A program made the position numbers and the translations under genes. From NCBI GenBank assembly GCA_009668975.1, contig SBEG01000003.1:1-64000 (forward strand): a stretch of DNA of 64,000 nucleotides, read 5' to 3'. This document shows positions 1 to 8,827 of this stretch, piece by piece (within the stretch, counting starts at the first letter, position 1; every line of letters begins with the position of its first letter). The stretch comes from Deltaproteobacteria bacterium. GTDB taxonomy: Bacteria > Desulfobacterota > Desulfuromonadia > Geobacterales > Geobacteraceae. The notes under the pieces are model-generated. The model saw nothing but the letters and a program-made list of their open reading frames with translations, was not told the origin of the DNA and did no database searches.

Positions 1-21
1 GGCGGTGGTGGCGGCTGGTAG
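1..21 (+). CDS. C-terminal end of a Gly-rich protein (partial)
   Basis: The first seven codons read Gly-Gly-Gly-Gly-Gly-Trp-stop. A Gly-rich tail ending in a bulky residue is typical of TPM/YgcG-type membrane proteins, but so little is visible that only the presence of a gene end is suggested. Confidence 0.3.
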   Translation, partial: GGGGGW

Positions 22-60
22 GGCTAAGGGTGCTGGACTTATTACTTGATTTTGAACGGC

Positions 61-99
61 GAAAAGAGTTGCCGGAAAAAACCTTCCAATGCTGGTCAG
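61..99. repeat. Diverged dispersed repeat, copy 1
   Basis: About 39 bases beginning GAAAAGAGTTGCC resemble 24581-24624, which begins GAAAAGAATTGCC and also ends in a TTCAATGCCGGTCAG-like string. Each copy lies within 300 bases of a 33-bp palindrome copy. This may be a remnant of a larger mobile or regulatory element. Confidence 0.4.
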
Positions 100-129
100 T
101 TTCCGCACCGTTGAGCCAGGAGAGATGAA

Positions 130-357
130 ATGGAAAATTCCGTTTCGAGCAAATGTTTGACTTGTGGCAGTACTGATATCGTAAGAAACATCACCGTATC
201 GCAATCGGTCGAAGTCGGGTCCACTGGCCTCGAGTACAGGACGGCCGTAATGCTCATCGGAACGGAAGCTCTTCTGGCCGATCTCTGCACGCAGTGTGGC
301 ACGGTCCTGCGGCTGCACGTCAAGAATCCCGATAGAAAGTGGATCACGAAATCCTGA
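130..357 (+). CDS. Small zinc-ribbon protein, 75 aa
   Basis: Two CxxC knuckles (CLTC near residue 9 and CTQC near residue 53) enclose a beta-rich stretch, the pattern of a small zinc ribbon. There is no signal peptide, so it is cytosolic. The start is supported by AGGAG seven bases upstream of the ATG. A palindromic repeat follows the stop within 4 bases and the flavoprotein gene lies about 100 bases further on, so the two could be co-transcribed. No specific family was recognised; a nucleic-acid-binding or metal-binding accessory role is only a guess. Confidence 0.7.
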   Translation: MENSVSSKCLTCGSTDIVRNITVSQSVEVGSTGLEYRTAVMLIGTEALLADLCTQCGTVLRLHVKNPDRKWITKS

Positions 358-360
358 ACC

Positions 361-393
361 AGACCTGCCAGGTTTTCAAAACCTGGCAGATCT
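361..393. repeat. 33-bp dispersed palindrome, copy 1
   Basis: The arm AGACCTGCCAGGTTTT, a central C, then the reverse complement with one mismatch (A for G at 390). Perfect copies lie at 24483-24515 and 27390-27422. All are intergenic. There is no U-tract, so it is not an ordinary terminator. Confidence 0.85.
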
Positions 394-453
394 CTGTACT
401 TACAGTATCTGGCGAAGGTGACTCCAGAGAAATTTCTTCAGAAAGGGACAATC

Positions 454-1050
454 ATGAGCAAAGTCCTCGCAATTAATGGTTCATATCGTGAGAATGGTCA
501 TACCGATCAGGCTGTCGAGGCCTTGGCCGAGTCTTTGGAGGCGGCAGGCGCCGAGGTCGAAATTATCCTGCTCCGCGACTACCCCATCGAATTTTGCCTG
601 AATTGCCGGGCCTGCACCCAAAGGCCTGGTGCAGCGCCAGGTGAGTGTCTGCACAATGATGGAATGCAGGAATTGATTGACAAGATCGAGCGGGCGGATT
701 TTTTTATTCTCGCTTCGCCGACGAACTTCGGCTCGGTAACCGCCATCTTCAAGCGTTTTATGGAGCGACTGGCCGGTTATGCCTATTGGCCGTGGGAGCT
801 GAATGGGCCACAGTATCGAAAAGCGCAGGCAGCAAAGAAAAAAGCCCTGCTGGTCTCCTCGTTCGCGGCACCGGCAATATTAGCGCGCTGGTTTTTTGGC
901 ATCGATAAGCAGCTCAAAATGACGGCAAAGACGATTGGCGCAGAAGTTGTTGGTTCCCTGTACGCGGGGATGATTGCCAAAGATCAACACCCGAAGTTAG
1001 CGAAAGGTGTCCGGGCAAAGATCTCGTTGTTGGCGGGAAAATTGCTGTGA
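454..1050 (+). CDS. NAD(P)H-dependent FMN reductase / iron-sulfur flavoprotein-like, copy 1
   Basis: A flavodoxin-fold protein of 198 aa. The N-terminal GSYR phosphate loop (residues 9-12) and the ASPTNFG segment that contacts the flavin ring are both visible. Cysteines at about 48, 51, 54 and 65 form C-x2-C-x2-C-x10-C, reminiscent of the [4Fe-4S] motif of iron-sulfur flavoproteins, so electron transfer between NAD(P)H, FMN and a cluster is plausible. The start was chosen at the ATG with an AGAAAGGG ribosome site; an in-frame start at 418 lacks one. A paralogue lies at 21177 in the same orientation, with a 263-nt tract of perfect DNA identity (616-878). Its substrate is unknown. Confidence 0.85.
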   Translation: MSKVLAINGSYRENGHTDQAVEALAESLEAAGAEVEIILLRDYPIEFCLNCRACTQRPGAAPGECLHNDGMQELIDKIERADFFILASPTNFGSVTAIFKRFMERLAGYAYWPWELNGPQYRKAQAAKKKALLVSSFAAPAILARWFFGIDKQLKMTAKTIGAEVVGSLYAGMIAKDQHPKLAKGVRAKISLLAGKLL

Positions 1051-1176
1051 TCGTTCCAACGGGGCTGCACATTTGGTGGCTGTACGCAAGATGAATACTG
1101 CGATTACGCCTGTTTTTACACCGTCTTTGACCGCTCCTCAATCACAAAATCCCTCCTCTATTTTTTCAACAGCCTG

Positions 1177-2910
1177 CTAGGGGATGGAAGCAGATGCGGA
1201 GTTATTATTTTCATCCGACTCAGTTATCTTGTTCAAAGGGTCGATAACGGCGATCACGAATTTCCCTGCGGGATCCGTGGTGCTGGTGAAGCGAATGGTC
1301 GTGGTTTTGCTGGCGCCCGTGGCGAGAATTTTGGATTTGTATGTTCCGACCAGGGTGTCGCCGGTATTGTATGTTCCATCGTCAGAACGGTAAAAGTTCA
1401 CTACGACGTTGCTGGCGCTTGCTGGTCCCCCATTCGTGGTGGTGAAGCTGCCGGTGACGGTGAAGACACCCTTTTTGGGGCCACTCTTGGTGATGTTTGA
1501 CCACACGCCGTACAGGTCCGGTCGAAGGTCAGCCCCGGTGCCGGCGAGAGCGACAGTTACCGGATTCTCATCAGGATCGTTGGACGGAATGCTCAGTGTT
1601 GCCGATCTTGATCCAACTGCGGTTGGCGTGAATGCCACCTGTACCGTACAACTGGAGGAGGGCGCCACCGTTCTACCGGAACAACCGTCCGTTCCGAGGG
1701 TAAAGTCAGAACCAGTGATGGTGATGGTGCCGACTATAAGGCTCCCCGTACCGGTGTTGGCAATAGTGAATGTTTTCGTGGCTGTGGACTGAACGCCGAC
1801 ATTGCCAAAGTCATAAGAACCGGGCGAAACGGAAATATCGGGGTCCCCTGACGTAGCAGCAAGGTTGACGATGCTCACTCCCCAGAGGCCCATTCCCGAG
1901 TAACTGCCGCCCCAGGTCATGGTGTGATCTTTATTGTCCCAAGTGTCGTGGAGGTACACCGTGTTCGAGGAGTCGTCATAGCCAACCCCGACGACGGAGT
2001 GGCCGTCGAGATTGAGCAGCACAGGACGGCCCGCATCGATCTCCGTCTTGAATTGGGCAAAAGAGAAGCCTCCCGCGTGTTTATTGTCCGTCATTTGCGT
2101 GTAGCAGTCGGTGACCGTGTATCCCCGTGCCTCGTAGAAAAGTTTCCTGCCGTACGTCCCGTCATAGGGTGCTTCGCCGTAGACCTCCATGGCCGCACAG
2201 GAAAGGGGCGTTGCCGAATTGATGTAGTAGAAAGAGGTTGAGCCGTCGACATTGTTATAGGCGTACTGGCTCGTTTTCATGTAATCCCCGACCGCATCCC
2301 CCCAGGGATGTTGCGTCCAATGTCCGGTACTATAGGGATCTCTGGAGTTACTCAAATAGGAGACCCAGTAATCGTCGATTGAGCCATAGTCAGTCCTGCC
2401 ATCCAGTCCCTGATGGGAGGCGATCAGCGGATTGTTGGGATAGTTGTCCCCCGTGTTGTCAGTCCATCTTCCCCAGGCAGAATCTTCCACTAATGGAATA
2501 ACCCCGCCATTTGTGGCGCCGGTATAGATGTTCGGGAAGCCGTTTCGGTCGTAGTATCCGGCAATCATAGACCCGGACACCGCCGAACAGCCAAAGACCC
2601 AGGTGAAGGTCGGTACATCAGCCAGGCTATTGGCCCCCAATTCCGGCATGGGTGCCGGGAGCAAGGCTGTTGCACGTGTCAGGTAACCGGGGGGCGGCTT
2701 CGGCGGGCCGTGAATGATGGCACGTTCATGCACGCTGCCGTCGTTGTAGGTTGTGTCCTGGGTACTGAAATACTTGTTGATCTGCTTTAACTGGCCTTGT
2801 GAAACCGGGATTTTTTGCGCGGGCTGTTGTGCAGACGCCGTACCTGAGGAGCCAATGGCCATGAGTGACAAAATGACTGACAAACATAATGTGAGTAATG
2901 ATCTTTTCAT
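1177..2910 (-). CDS. Secreted C39-like cysteine peptidase with ASH and CARDB-type domains
   Basis: A 577-aa exported protein with a signal peptide (residues 1-28, ending ASA-QQ). The C39/papain-like domain follows: the nucleophile Cys lies in FGCSAVSG (about residue 108), and the His and Asp/Asn partners lie in LDGHSVVGVGYDD...HDTWDN. A choice-of-anchor/ASH-type Ig domain comes next (SPGSYDFGNVGVQS, ending in a VALAGTG repeat boundary), and the C-terminus is CARDB-like (DLRPDLY... to a DENNNSA end). The start Met has AGGAGGA seven bases upstream. It is the last gene of the minus-strand secreted cluster, with a 123-base gap to the preceding gene. It probably cleaves extracellular or surface peptides; the substrate is unknown. 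Confidence 0.8.
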   Translation of the reverse strand: MKRSLLTLCLSVILSLMAIGSSGTASAQQPAQKIPVSQGQLKQINKYFSTQDTTYNDGSVHERAIIHGPPKPPPGYLTRATALLPAPMPELGANSLADVPTFTWVFGCSAVSGSMIAGYYDRNGFPNIYTGATNGGVIPLVEDSAWGRWTDNTGDNYPNNPLIASHQGLDGRTDYGSIDDYWVSYLSNSRDPYSTGHWTQHPWGDAVGDYMKTSQYAYNNVDGSTSFYYINSATPLSCAAMEVYGEAPYDGTYGRKLFYEARGYTVTDCYTQMTDNKHAGGFSFAQFKTEIDAGRPVLLNLDGHSVVGVGYDDSSNTVYLHDTWDNKDHTMTWGGSYSGMGLWGVSIVNLAATSGDPDISVSPGSYDFGNVGVQSTATKTFTIANTGTGSLIVGTITITGSDFTLGTDGCSGRTVAPSSSCTVQVAFTPTAVGSRSATLSIPSNDPDENPVTVALAGTGADLRPDLYGVWSNITKSGPKKGVFTVTGSFTTTNGGPASASNVVVNFYRSDDGTYNTGDTLVGTYKSKILATGASKTTTIRFTSTTDPAGKFVIAVIDPLNKITESDENNNSASASIP

Positions 2911-3033
2911 AAAGCCATCCTCCTTTGATTTGTCTCGCAACTTTCCCTGAAGTATGGAGTCACCCTGTCCATTTGCTCCCCGACACTGTTGACGTTCGGG
3001 GACGCTTGCTGTTGGGCGGCGCGTCCCTGGACT

Positions 3034-4587
3034 TCAGGCGATAACCGCTTCGATCAGGCTGGGACCACGTTCCTTGAACGCACGCAGGAGGGCGCCAGCG
3101 AATTCTTCTTCGGTTTGCACGCTGCAACCCGGCATACCGAACCCCTTTGCCAGCGAAACCCAGTCAATCACCGGTCGCGTGAGGTCGGTGAGGGCCTGTG
3201 CCTTGGGTCCCGGTTCTGCTATACCGCTGCGTTGCAGTTCCACCTGCAAGATGCGGTAGCGGCGATTCGCGCACACCACGACAGTCACGTCTGCGTTCTC
3301 GCGCGCCATCGACCAGAGAGCCTGGAGCGTGTACAGACCGCTTCCGTCTGCCTGGAAGGCGATGACACGTCGGTCCGGGCACGCGAGTGCGGCACCGAGG
3401 GCGTTAGGCAGGCCCTGGCCGATCGCGCCGCCCGTGATGAAGAGCATGGTGTGCGGCGCTGCATTCGATGAGTGCACCGCGTTCCAGGTTAAGCCGGTCG
3501 TGGCAGCTTCGTTCACGACGATAGCATTCTCGGGCGTAGAGGCTGCCAGTGCGCGACACAGGGTATCGGGGGTGAGGGGCAGTCCGCTCGGTTGGAACGT
3601 TGCTATGGTCCGCGGCGGCATGACAATCGCGGGCGCATCCAGCTCATGCGCCAGTGCCTCCAGCGCGAGTGCCGCGTCAATGCCCTCCTCCGGGCTTGCG
3701 AGCGTGTGAAGCGCCGCGCCGTCCGGCAGGAGCCGTGAAGGCTGATCAGGATAGGCAAAGAAGGCGACCGGATCGCGCGCACCCGCCAGCACCAGGCTTG
3801 CCACGTTGGCCAGCGCCTCGGTGGCCTGCTCCGGGAAATAGGGCAAGGCGGGGAACAGGGGCACGTGACGGCCACATTCCTGGCGCGACGGGAAGGTCTC
3901 AATCCAGACTCCGCAAGCTGTTGCGGCCGCCACCCGCGCGGCTGCGCGCAGACCGGTCTCGGTGAGTGCAGTGCCTCCGAGCAGGAGGCTGCCTCGCCCC
4001 TCGCGCAGCAGGCGCGCCGCCTCTTGGATCGCGGGTGAACGGGTTTCACGCAACTTGGGCGTTGGGGTTACGGAGAGCGGCTCGGGCCCCGGTTCCCACT
4101 GACAATCTGCCGGGATGATCAGCGACGCCACGCGCCCCGGCGGGCCGATTGCCGCTTCGATCGCCGCAAGGCTCGCCTCCGCCATTTCGCCTGCGGATTT
4201 GACTGTGCGCGTCCAGCCCACGCTGCCGGTGAGGGCCGCGATGTCCGAAGTGAGGGGCGCATCGAAGGCGAGGTGTCGGGTAGCGTGATCGCCGACCCAG
4301 TTGACGACGGGGGTACGCGCGCGCCGGGCATTGTGCAGGTTCGCGATGCCGTTGGCAAGGCCGGGACCGAGGTGCAGCAGCGTCGCTGCGGGCCGTCCCG
4401 TCATGCGTGCCCACCCGTCGGCAGCGCCGGTACAGACACCCTCGAACAAGCCGAGGACGACTCGCATTCCGGGTACACGGTCGAGGGTCACGACAATCGG
4501 CATCTCGGTGGTACCGGCGTTTGCAAAGCAGATTTCAACACCTGCGTTCAGGGCGGTTTGGACCAGGCTGGAGGCACCAGTTTTCAT
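3034..4587 (-). CDS. ThDP-dependent decarboxylase/synthase (acetolactate synthase or benzoylformate decarboxylase type)
   Basis: A 517-aa cytosolic enzyme with the three-domain layout of the POX/ALS/BFD superfamily. The N-terminal ANAGTTEMP segment carries the cofactor-activating Glu. The C-terminal ThDP-binding motif reads ADG...CANRRY, so the usual first Gly of GDG is Ala. FITGGAIGQGLPNALGAAL is the conserved lead-in. It has no signal peptide, unlike its neighbours, and it overlaps the propeller-like gene by 4 bases (ATGA), so the two are translationally coupled. Its base composition appears more GC-rich than flanking genes, which may indicate recent acquisition. It likely acts on a 2-keto acid; which one cannot be read from the sequence. 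Confidence 0.8.
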   Translation of the reverse strand: MKTGASSLVQTALNAGVEICFANAGTTEMPIVVTLDRVPGMRVVLGLFEGVCTGAADGWARMTGRPAATLLHLGPGLANGIANLHNARRARTPVVNWVGDHATRHLAFDAPLTSDIAALTGSVGWTRTVKSAGEMAEASLAAIEAAIGPPGRVASLIIPADCQWEPGPEPLSVTPTPKLRETRSPAIQEAARLLREGRGSLLLGGTALTETGLRAAARVAAATACGVWIETFPSRQECGRHVPLFPALPYFPEQATEALANVASLVLAGARDPVAFFAYPDQPSRLLPDGAALHTLASPEEGIDAALALEALAHELDAPAIVMPPRTIATFQPSGLPLTPDTLCRALAASTPENAIVVNEAATTGLTWNAVHSSNAAPHTMLFITGGAIGQGLPNALGAALACPDRRVIAFQADGSGLYTLQALWSMARENADVTVVVCANRRYRILQVELQRSGIAEPGPKAQALTDLTRPVIDWVSLAKGFGMPGCSVQTEEEFAGALLRAFKERGPSLIEAVIA

Positions 4588-6170
4588 TTGATTCCCTCCT
4601 CCGGCACATCGCGCATCGCCACGATGCCGCCCAGCACGCCGACGTACAGGGTCCCGTCGGGCCCGAGGTAGGCACCGGCATAATGGTTATTGTAGAGGAT
4701 CCCGATGCCGGCCAGCACCTTCCAGACGGTTTCGCCGGTGTGGAAGTCAACAGCGGTGAAGTACCAGGGATCGGTGGTCGCGGGACCCTTCGGCTTGGTG
4801 TAGGTGTAGATGAGGCCGTTGGCCAGCGACATCTTGGTTATCAGTGTGGGAATGCTTATCGAGTCGTTCGTCCATACCGTCCGGCACGCGCCGTTCTCCA
4901 CGTCGATGCGGGCGATCCCCGCCACACTGGTCCGTCCGTGGGTCGTATCCTTCATGGCGTTCTTGTAGCCGAAGTTGTTCTCCACGATGATCGAGCTGTC
5001 GGTGGCGACCAGCGAGTTCTCGTTGGATGCCTGGCCGGGCTGGAATACCGGCTCGGCGCATACCAGGGTTCCATCGGCACGGTCATACACCAGGACGTGC
5101 ATTTGCGGCTGGCCGTTGTCGGTGATGGCCACATATCTGTCTCCCATGAGGGTCGGGGTCGTCCCGGTGCCGATGTCGGTCTGACCTTCCTTCACATGAG
5201 TTCCGGCGTCATATGTCTGTCGCCACGTCACGACGGGGAATCCGGTAGCATCGGCGTCGAAGCGGTACATTGCCAGGGTCGATGCAATATACACGCCCCC
5301 CTCTTCACCGGCTGCGTGGCCGTTGACGATTCGCTCATCCGGAAGCTGCAGGAAGCCGATCACCTCGCCGGTCCCCATGTCGAGGGTGCCGACCACTCCG
5401 CCCTTGCTGGTAAACCAGAGAAGGCCCGACCAGTCAGGCTGCAGAGCCTGGATGGCATCCCCCTCGGGGATGACGGCGCTCAGATCCCACGGGTTGGCCT
5501 CGTTGTCGTGATGAAAGGACCACCTGCCGGTGCCGCTGTCAAAGGAATAGGAGACCAGCCACACGGTCCGTTCTCTGGTCCCGATCACGATCCGGTTGTC
5601 CTGGGCCATGTAGAAATAGGCCCCGGAGGGACGGAAGCCGGTGCCGATGGCGGCCGCCTCCTTGGGCAGGTCGAACTTGGCGAGCGTCGCCAGGGTTGCA
5701 GCGTCAATCAGCGTCAGCTGGACCCATGCGGTTTGCTGCGCGCTGACCACCTTGATGGAGGCCGCAATCAACAGGTTGTTGACGCTGTCGGCGGTCAAGC
5801 CGACGACGATGGCCGCGAGATCATCCGGCGGCCCCAGCCAGGTGGATGACACGACCGGGTTGACCCCGAGCGGCCCGGCGTTCGGGTAGACATCGCTCAT
5901 GTAGCTGTCGTTGTGCATGCAGTTCCACGGGTTGAGCGCCATGAAAGGGTTCTGCGGAACGGGCATCGTGCCGGTGATCGGCTGTGCCGTTGCCGGTTGG
6001 CCGATGTACAACGGAACCGGCTCAACCTTGTTGTTGGGAAGAATCGATGAATTAGGGATCTTGATCGCTGGTATCTGGAAAACCTCTGCGCCCGGAGCGG
6101 GAGCGGCGATAAAAACAACTATGGCGAAAACCAGCGCTGCCGATGCATACGAAGCAATTGATCTCTTCAT
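4584..6170 (-). CDS. Secreted PQQ/BamB-like beta-propeller protein
   Basis: A 528-aa exported protein. The signal peptide ends near PAPGA-EVF. The body consists of repeating short beta motifs with Gly/Trp/Asp corners, for example GLLWFTSKGGVVGTLD, ATDSSIIVENNFG and GPDGTLYVGVLGGIVAM, which is how a PQQ-like or YVTN-type propeller looks. No clear PQQ-ligating disulfide was seen, so enzymatic function is uncertain. AGGAGGA precedes the ATG. The stop overlaps the start of the ThDP enzyme by 4 bases. It could be a sensor or a dehydrogenase-like periplasmic partner. Confidence 0.65.
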   Translation of the reverse strand: MKRSIASYASAALVFAIVVFIAAPAPGAEVFQIPAIKIPNSSILPNNKVEPVPLYIGQPATAQPITGTMPVPQNPFMALNPWNCMHNDSYMSDVYPNAGPLGVNPVVSSTWLGPPDDLAAIVVGLTADSVNNLLIAASIKVVSAQQTAWVQLTLIDAATLATLAKFDLPKEAAAIGTGFRPSGAYFYMAQDNRIVIGTRERTVWLVSYSFDSGTGRWSFHHDNEANPWDLSAVIPEGDAIQALQPDWSGLLWFTSKGGVVGTLDMGTGEVIGFLQLPDERIVNGHAAGEEGGVYIASTLAMYRFDADATGFPVVTWRQTYDAGTHVKEGQTDIGTGTTPTLMGDRYVAITDNGQPQMHVLVYDRADGTLVCAEPVFQPGQASNENSLVATDSSIIVENNFGYKNAMKDTTHGRTSVAGIARIDVENGACRTVWTNDSISIPTLITKMSLANGLIYTYTKPKGPATTDPWYFTAVDFHTGETVWKVLAGIGILYNNHYAGAYLGPDGTLYVGVLGGIVAMRDVPEEGIK

Positions 6171-6211
6171 GATTTTCCTCCTCCATGTTGTGGATTTGAC
6201 CCCTCAGCTGG

Positions 6212-7729
6212 TCAAGGTTGCAGCGCAAACTTGATCATCCGCTGGTACACGACTTCAGTGAATGCCGGCCCGATTTCCGTAGCCGGCTCGAGATAGGAAC
6301 GCGTGCCGAAAGACAATTGCGTATTTTTGCGATCGTCAACGTGCTCGGGACCGTCGAGCTGCAATCTGGCGCACCCGCCGCTTGACATCTGCAGACAGAA
6401 AGGCTCGCCATTGCACTGCCAGGAAATCTTGTAGGCAAACAACAGGGACGCTGCGGGATCGCCGGGAAGATATGCATCGGCGCTGTGCACGAAGTCGGTA
6501 TCGAAGACGCTGCCGATGGCCAGCTTTGCCTGATCGGCATAGGCATTCAGGTTTATGTAGGAGGCCTTGCCCGTGGCGGTTTGATTAACGCCGTAAATGA
6601 CGAGGAATTCGTCATCGGACAGTTTTATGTCGTAATCGTCATGAAAGACCTTGGCGCCGGAGCCGATATAGATCGTGTCGCGGCAATCGAGATATGCGCG
6701 CTTCATCTGCTGGATGAAGTCGTAGCCGTCGTAACTGCCCGGCGACGAGATGTATTCGGCGGCGACTGCGTACCCCCTGTCAGTGTAGTGGCGTATAATT
6801 TCGACGCGAACCTTCTCCAGTTTATCCAGGAGGTCCATCTCGGTTTTTCCGGTTCCGCGGATCCGCAGCGGCGGAGCCGGAAACGGATGCAGGTTTTCCG
6901 CCGAGAAGACATTCGGCGTCACCCGGAAAACCGATACCGGCGACGGATTCGCGGGATCGGTGGAATTCAGGCTGTCCATATAGGCCAAACCCGCGGCTTC
7001 GCCATCCGCGCCGTTGAGCCACTGCGCATTTCGCCCCAGGATCATGAGCAGGTCGTGTCCCTGGCCGATACCCAGGTTCGCCAGCGAGGAGGGGATGACG
7101 ATTGTATTGAAGATTGACGGCGGATAGCCGGCCTTCCGCAGGGCGGAGCGCACGCGTGCATCGGTTCCCTGATCGGGCGTGAAGATCAGAACCATCGGGG
7201 CACTGTAGGGATCCGGACCGATGGTCTTGATTGTTGCAACGTTCACCGTATCCCCCAGGCTGGTACCGACGTCCAGGCAATGGGGGTCTCCCCAGCATCC
7301 CTGGATGGGCTGGGTAAGCAGATCCGCGGGCACGGGTTGCGCGTAATGTTTATTGAGCAGATAGGGCTGGTAGGAGAAGTACGTCTCGGGCGGCGGGGTA
7401 ATGCCAATGAACACGATGGCCTCGTCGGCACGGAGTTGATACGTATACGGGACAATCGTGGGATCGCCAGGCAGATGCGGAACCACTGCGGCTAAATACG
7501 GCGCGCCCTTGTTGTTGTAACTGGCATTGGAGGTCACTCCGCTACAGTACTGCTCCCACATGTCGAGGGACATGCTGTGGCCCTGCTGGACAGTGAATCC
7601 GTCTTGCGCGAGCGCATTGCGAAACGCGGCCTGATCGCCAAGGTCCTGTTTCGCCTGTTGCGCGAATACGCAGGGAATCGGAAACAACAGGATGGAGATG
7701 ATGACTGACAGCACTATTTTTGCCTTCAT
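6212..7729 (-). CDS. Secreted protein of the cluster family, subfamily A (A1)
   Basis: A 505-aa exported protein with a signal peptide ending VFA-QQ. It is homologous to the genes at 12988 and 16300 and more distantly to 11263 and 14587. Shared landmarks in order: EAIVFIGITPPPETYFSY; LGDTVN; a segment with GTDARVRSALRKAGYP; RGTGKTEMDL; CRDTIYIG; VIYGVNQTATGKASYINLN; a Cys pair in QCNGEPFC; and a C-terminal SYLEPATEIGP...IKFAL. The family has no name known to me. It sits about 40 bases upstream of the propeller-like gene, and GGAGGA precedes the start. The PPP-x-YFS module suggests a jelly-roll or DUF1254-like fold, which is inference. Confidence 0.75.
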   Translation of the reverse strand: MKAKIVLSVIISILLFPIPCVFAQQAKQDLGDQAAFRNALAQDGFTVQQGHSMSLDMWEQYCSGVTSNASYNNKGAPYLAAVVPHLPGDPTIVPYTYQLRADEAIVFIGITPPPETYFSYQPYLLNKHYAQPVPADLLTQPIQGCWGDPHCLDVGTSLGDTVNVATIKTIGPDPYSAPMVLIFTPDQGTDARVRSALRKAGYPPSIFNTIVIPSSLANLGIGQGHDLLMILGRNAQWLNGADGEAAGLAYMDSLNSTDPANPSPVSVFRVTPNVFSAENLHPFPAPPLRIRGTGKTEMDLLDKLEKVRVEIIRHYTDRGYAVAAEYISSPGSYDGYDFIQQMKRAYLDCRDTIYIGSGAKVFHDDYDIKLSDDEFLVIYGVNQTATGKASYINLNAYADQAKLAIGSVFDTDFVHSADAYLPGDPAASLLFAYKISWQCNGEPFCLQMSSGGCARLQLDGPEHVDDRKNTQLSFGTRSYLEPATEIGPAFTEVVYQRMIKFALQP

Positions 7730-7867
7730 GACGGATCCTCCTTCGTATCTGGGATCGGGTTGTCCATTTCACCCGCTGCATCTTTGGGCAGGCACCAGCC
7801 TTCGATTGCAGGTTTGTCGTCCGTTGTCTGCAGAACGGTATAGCCATTATGCATAGGAGAAATCCGA

Positions 7868-8608
7868 TTATCGCTGCGGCAACGGATCGGATTGCAACGG
7901 TGCACATGCCCCCTGCACGTAGTCCAGACCGGGGACGGGAATCCGGTAGGTGTTGACCTGGAAATCCCATGTCTCCAGGGGAGAGCTCGACATGATCCCC
8001 CCATTGGTGCCGGTGCAACTGCCATTGATTCCCACGAACGCTCCTTCCATCACCCGGCACTGACAAGTCAGGGGCCTTTCCGGGTCGTACGGATTCGGGT
8101 TTTCCGTGCAGGGAGCACCGTCGCAGACAGCCCAATATGAATCACCGACATAGTCTGCCTGTTTCGGATCACACGGCTGCGGATTCATCTCCAACAGACT
8201 GCACCATCCACGGTAGGAAAAAGTCGACACCCAATCGAACGTGACGTTATCCACTTGATAGCGTCCGCTCCTGATGGCCTCGCAAACGGGTGCCTGATCC
8301 GTATCGCACGGATGTTTATTGGTGCATTTTGCCAGTGTCAGGCGTTTGACGGCAGGATCCTGAATATCGCTTGTCAGCACGATATGGGTTTCATCAACCC
8401 TCATGCAGTCGCAGTCGGCCATGTCCCCGTTCATCCGGCAGTCGAAGGATGCGGAACAGAGGGCGTGCCATCCGGTGCACACGACAAATTCCTGGGGCCG
8501 GTTGCGGTTGTTGCCATCCGCTTTTTCACCTGATTCCGCGAAACAGAGCGTCCCAAAGCTCATTGCCATCCAGGTCATGCACGTGATCGCCAGCAATTGA
8601 AGTCTCAT
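7868..8608 (-). CDS. Secreted Cys-rich protein of unknown function
   Basis: About 246 aa after choosing the MRLQLLAIT start, which has AGGAG seven bases upstream; two earlier in-frame Met codons lack well-spaced sites. A signal peptide ends CFA-ES. The mature protein carries about 18 cysteines, many in CxC or CxxxxC patterns (DCDCMR, TCQCRV, CDGAPC), pointing to multiple disulfides in an oxidising compartment. No known domain was recognised. It lies within the secreted cluster, 138 bases before A1. It could be an extracellular structural or inhibitor-like protein. Confidence 0.65.
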   Translation of the reverse strand: MRLQLLAITCMTWMAMSFGTLCFAESGEKADGNNRNRPQEFVVCTGWHALCSASFDCRMNGDMADCDCMRVDETHIVLTSDIQDPAVKRLTLAKCTNKHPCDTDQAPVCEAIRSGRYQVDNVTFDWVSTFSYRGWCSLLEMNPQPCDPKQADYVGDSYWAVCDGAPCTENPNPYDPERPLTCQCRVMEGAFVGINGSCTGTNGGIMSSSPLETWDFQVNTYRIPVPGLDYVQGACAPLQSDPLPQR

Positions 8609-8679
8609 CGCCATTCTCCTTTCTTCCTCTCCCATGCTTCATTCAGCTCTCAAAAGCTTTCAACCTGGGAAAAGCATGT

Positions 8680-8811
8680 GCCACAGAGTGCACAGAGTTT
8701 TCAGAGAAAAACCAAACAGATGTTCATATCGAACTCATCACCAAACTGCTGACCCTGAACAAATGCATTCCTGATGCAAATTCCCGGTGTTCTCTGTGAC
8801 CTCTGTGGCTG
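8680..8811. repeat. MITE-like element with imperfect inverted ends
   Basis: The left end GCCACAGAGTGCACAGAG (8680) and the right end, reverse complement CCACAGAGGTCACAGAG (right arm 8786-8811), bracket about 130 bases in the only long gap inside the secreted cluster. The CACAGAG-type ends resemble short non-coding repeats scattered in many genomes. It holds no ORF and has no clear target-site duplication. Confidence 0.5.
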
Positions 8812-8827
8812 GCTGCCGTTTCTGGAT

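Noticed and set aside
4407..5849. 480-codon open frame on the plus strand
   Set aside because: Antisense to the ThDP and beta-propeller genes, without ribosome site or protein-like motifs.
7726..7854. Possible 42-aa ORF (starting MHNGYTVLQ) between the Cys-rich gene and A1
   Set aside because: It overlaps the A1 start by 4 bases but has no ribosome site of its own and no signal peptide; it could be real, but support is too thin to list.
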